A DNA stretch of 7,039 nt from Alphaproteobacteria bacterium (GTDB taxonomy: Bacteria > Pseudomonadota > Alphaproteobacteria > Acetobacterales > Acetobacteraceae): contig JAMFRY010000297.1 of NCBI GenBank assembly GCA_026225015.1, forward strand, positions 1-7,039. Direction: 5' to 3'. The position numbers were made by a program, and so were the translations under genes. Positions 6,010 through 7,039 of this stretch are shown here, in pieces (the stretch's first letter is position 1; the number at the start of each line of letters is the position of its first letter). The notes beneath the pieces are model-generated. The model saw nothing but the letters and a program-made list of their open reading frames with translations, did not search any database and was not told where the DNA came from.

Positions 6010-6473
6010 GGCCGGTCCAACGGAAAGAAAAACAAAATGATGCCAACGCAGATGAAAGCGAAGGCCCCGGCCACCCAGTCATCGCCCATCACCCCCCATT
6101 CATCATGCCGCCGGTCCAGCAGGCCGATGGGGCCGAGCTTGGTGATGTCGAACAGGCGGAACAGCAGGAAGGCCAGAAGCAGGCCACGAAGGCTGAAAAA
6201 GGGCAAAGCGAGCACGGCGATCATCTGCCCGGCAATTTCATCGATGACGATCCAGCCCGCATCCTCGGCGCCGCCAACCTTTCCGATGGCCCAGATGCCG
6301 GCGGCGCTGACCAGCAATGTGCAGAGCAAGAGCGGTCCATGGCCGAAATAGAGCAAGGCGGCGCCAAGCGCGAGGCCCACCAGCGAGCCGAACGTACCGG
6401 GCGCCTTTGGCGCAAAGCCGGCGCCGCCGCCGCTTGCGATGAATCTGGGCATGTCCATGCGGGGAATATCCAT
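6006..6473 (-). CDS. pgpA: Phosphatidylglycerophosphatase A
   Basis: A 155-residue integral membrane phosphatase that removes phosphate from phosphatidylglycerophosphate to give phosphatidylglycerol at the inner membrane. Motifs are GFAPKAPGTFGSL (19-31), WIVIDEIAGQ (74-83) and LFRLFDITKLGPIG (104-117), followed by DRRHDEWGVMGDDWVAG (120-136). The acidic residues Asp78, Glu79, Asp109 and the DD pair at 131-132 are the kind of metal-binding residues expected in PgpA. Hydrophobic segments near 32-62, 84-106 and 136-150 fit several membrane passes. The ATG at 6473 is preferred because AGAGGA lies seven bases upstream; the in-frame TTG at 6479 would sit almost on top of that site. The gene begins 11 bases after the transglycosylase stop and overlaps pncC by four bases. 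Confidence 0.94.
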   Translation of the reverse strand: MDIPRMDMPRFIASGGGAGFAPKAPGTFGSLVGLALGAALLYFGHGPLLLCTLLVSAAGIWAIGKVGGAEDAGWIVIDEIAGQMIAVLALPFFSLRGLLLAFLLFRLFDITKLGPIGLLDRRHDEWGVMGDDWVAGAFAFICVGIILFFFPLDRP

Positions 6474-6480
6474 CCGCAAA

Positions 6481-6486
6481 TCCTCT
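6481..6486 (-). promoter_or_regulatory. Shine-Dalgarno site of pgpA overlapping the upstream stop codon
   Basis: AGAGGA on the minus strand, seven bases before the ATG at 6473. It shares bases with the TAG of the transglycosylase gene (6487-6485), which favours coupling between the two genes and excludes the TTG start at 6479. Confidence 0.6.
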
Positions 6487-7039
6487 ACGATTGCAACCAG
6501 GGTGCAAGCGGGCTTGTCGCCTGTCCGGTCTGCAAGGCGCGGTAGATGACGATGCTCTCGGTCACCCGCTGTACATAGTTACGGGTCTCGGAGAACGGTA
6601 TCTCTTCCACCCAATCGACGAGATCGGCGCCGCCGACGGAGGCGCCCATCTCCGGGTCGCCATTCTCGGTAAGCCAGGTGGCGACATTGCTGGGACCCGC
6701 ATTATAGGCCGCAATCGCCAGCGGCAGGCAGTTGCCGAAGCTCTGCAGGAGCCCGTTAAAATAGGCGCTGCCCAGCGCCATGTTGGTCTGTGGGTCGGTC
6801 AGCTTGCGATAGTATGGAATACCGTTCTTCGCGGCGGTGCGGCGCGCTGTCTCCGGCATCAACTGCATCAGCCCGACCGCGCCGGCGCCGCTGACCGCGC
6901 TCGCATCGAAACTGCTTTCCTGCCGCATGATGCCATAGGCGATCGCGGGCTCCAGGCCGGCAGGCGGATCGACCGGCATGGGCCAGCCCTCGCGGATCAG
7001 CATCTGCCCGGCGATGCCGGCGCTGCGGGCGACGGCAAC
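6485..7039 (-). CDS. Soluble lytic murein transglycosylase (Slt family), 5' part outside the window
   Basis: The frame is open from the right window edge to a TAG at 6487-6485, giving the last 184 residues. The in-frame ATG at 7003 is internal: the 12 residues before it (VAVARSAGIAGQ) continue the helical repeat usual just ahead of the Slt catalytic domain. Family 1 lytic transglycosylase motifs in order, numbered from the window edge, are GIMRQESSF (36-44, catalytic Glu41), GAVGLMQLMP (53-62), an AYNAGPSNVATWL stretch and a final ETRNYVQRV motif. The enzyme cleaves the MurNAc-GlcNAc bond of peptidoglycan in the periplasm with formation of 1,6-anhydro-MurNAc. The signal peptide and the N-terminal superhelical domain would lie beyond the edge. 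It is the first visible gene of the run continuing into pgpA, 11 bases away. Family is clear; slt versus a paralogue cannot be told from the fragment. Confidence 0.93.
   Translation of the reverse strand, partial: VAVARSAGIAGQMLIREGWPMPVDPPAGLEPAIAYGIMRQESSFDASAVSGAGAVGLMQLMPETARRTAAKNGIPYYRKLTDPQTNMALGSAYFNGLLQSFGNCLPLAIAAYNAGPSNVATWLTENGDPEMGASVGGADLVDWVEEIPFSETRNYVQRVTESIVIYRALQTGQATSPLAPWLQS

Noticed and set aside
5614..6351. 245-codon plus-strand open frame antisense to pncC and pgpA
   Set aside because: It spans two conserved minus-strand genes and their overlap, has no recognisable motif, and is explained by GC-rich third positions on the opposite strand.

Overview
The window is a compact, moderately GC-rich bacterial chromosomal segment. 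Its gene families and coding style point to an alphaproteobacterium. An acidophilic or acetic-acid-type Acetobacteraceae is my best guess, from the neighbourhood and general feel only; no rRNA or phylogenetic marker is present to settle it. Every confident gene is on the minus strand, so the text below follows the direction of transcription, from high to low coordinates.

Region A (7039 to 4754) is a housekeeping run: the 3' part of a soluble lytic transglycosylase gene, then pgpA (phosphatidylglycerophosphatase A), pncC (CinA-type NMN deamidase) and panB (ketopantoate hydroxymethyltransferase). The junctions are very tight: an 11-base gap, then a 4-base ATGA overlap, then a 1-base TAATG overlap. 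This indicates one transcript with translational coupling. The products act in murein turnover, phosphatidylglycerol synthesis, pyridine nucleotide salvage and CoA/pantothenate synthesis.

Region B (4633 to 4148) is a stand-alone mntR manganese regulator with a TTG start. It keeps all six metal ligands known from Bacillus MntR.

Region C (4147 to 3821) is a 327-base gap between minus-strand genes. Its only coding signal is a short plus-strand frame whose C-terminal half resembles the end of BrnA/DUF4415 antitoxins, without a visible toxin partner. A candidate promoter for the next minus-strand gene lies inside this frame.

Region D (3820 to 2723) is a flavin-dependent nitronate monooxygenase/2-nitropropane dioxygenase family gene.

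Region E (2722 to 1) is a two-gene sugar module: an SDR closely resembling Bacillus glucose 1-dehydrogenase, followed after a single base by a glycoside hydrolase family 15 gene (trehalase/glucoamylase type) that runs off the left edge. The GH15 gene is the largest in the window: 574 codons, open throughout, lacking only its C-terminal end. A GH15 enzyme inverts configuration and releases beta-glucose, the anomer glucose 1-dehydrogenase oxidises, so the pair could turn an alpha-glucoside such as trehalose into gluconolactone plus NAD(P)H. Upstream of the pair two small perfect inverted repeats sit on a candidate promoter.

No tRNA, rRNA, CRISPR array, insertion sequence or convincing terminator was seen. 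The window is mostly ordinary. The items most worth a second look are the glucosidase/dehydrogenase module with its operator-like palindromes and the orphan antitoxin-like frame.
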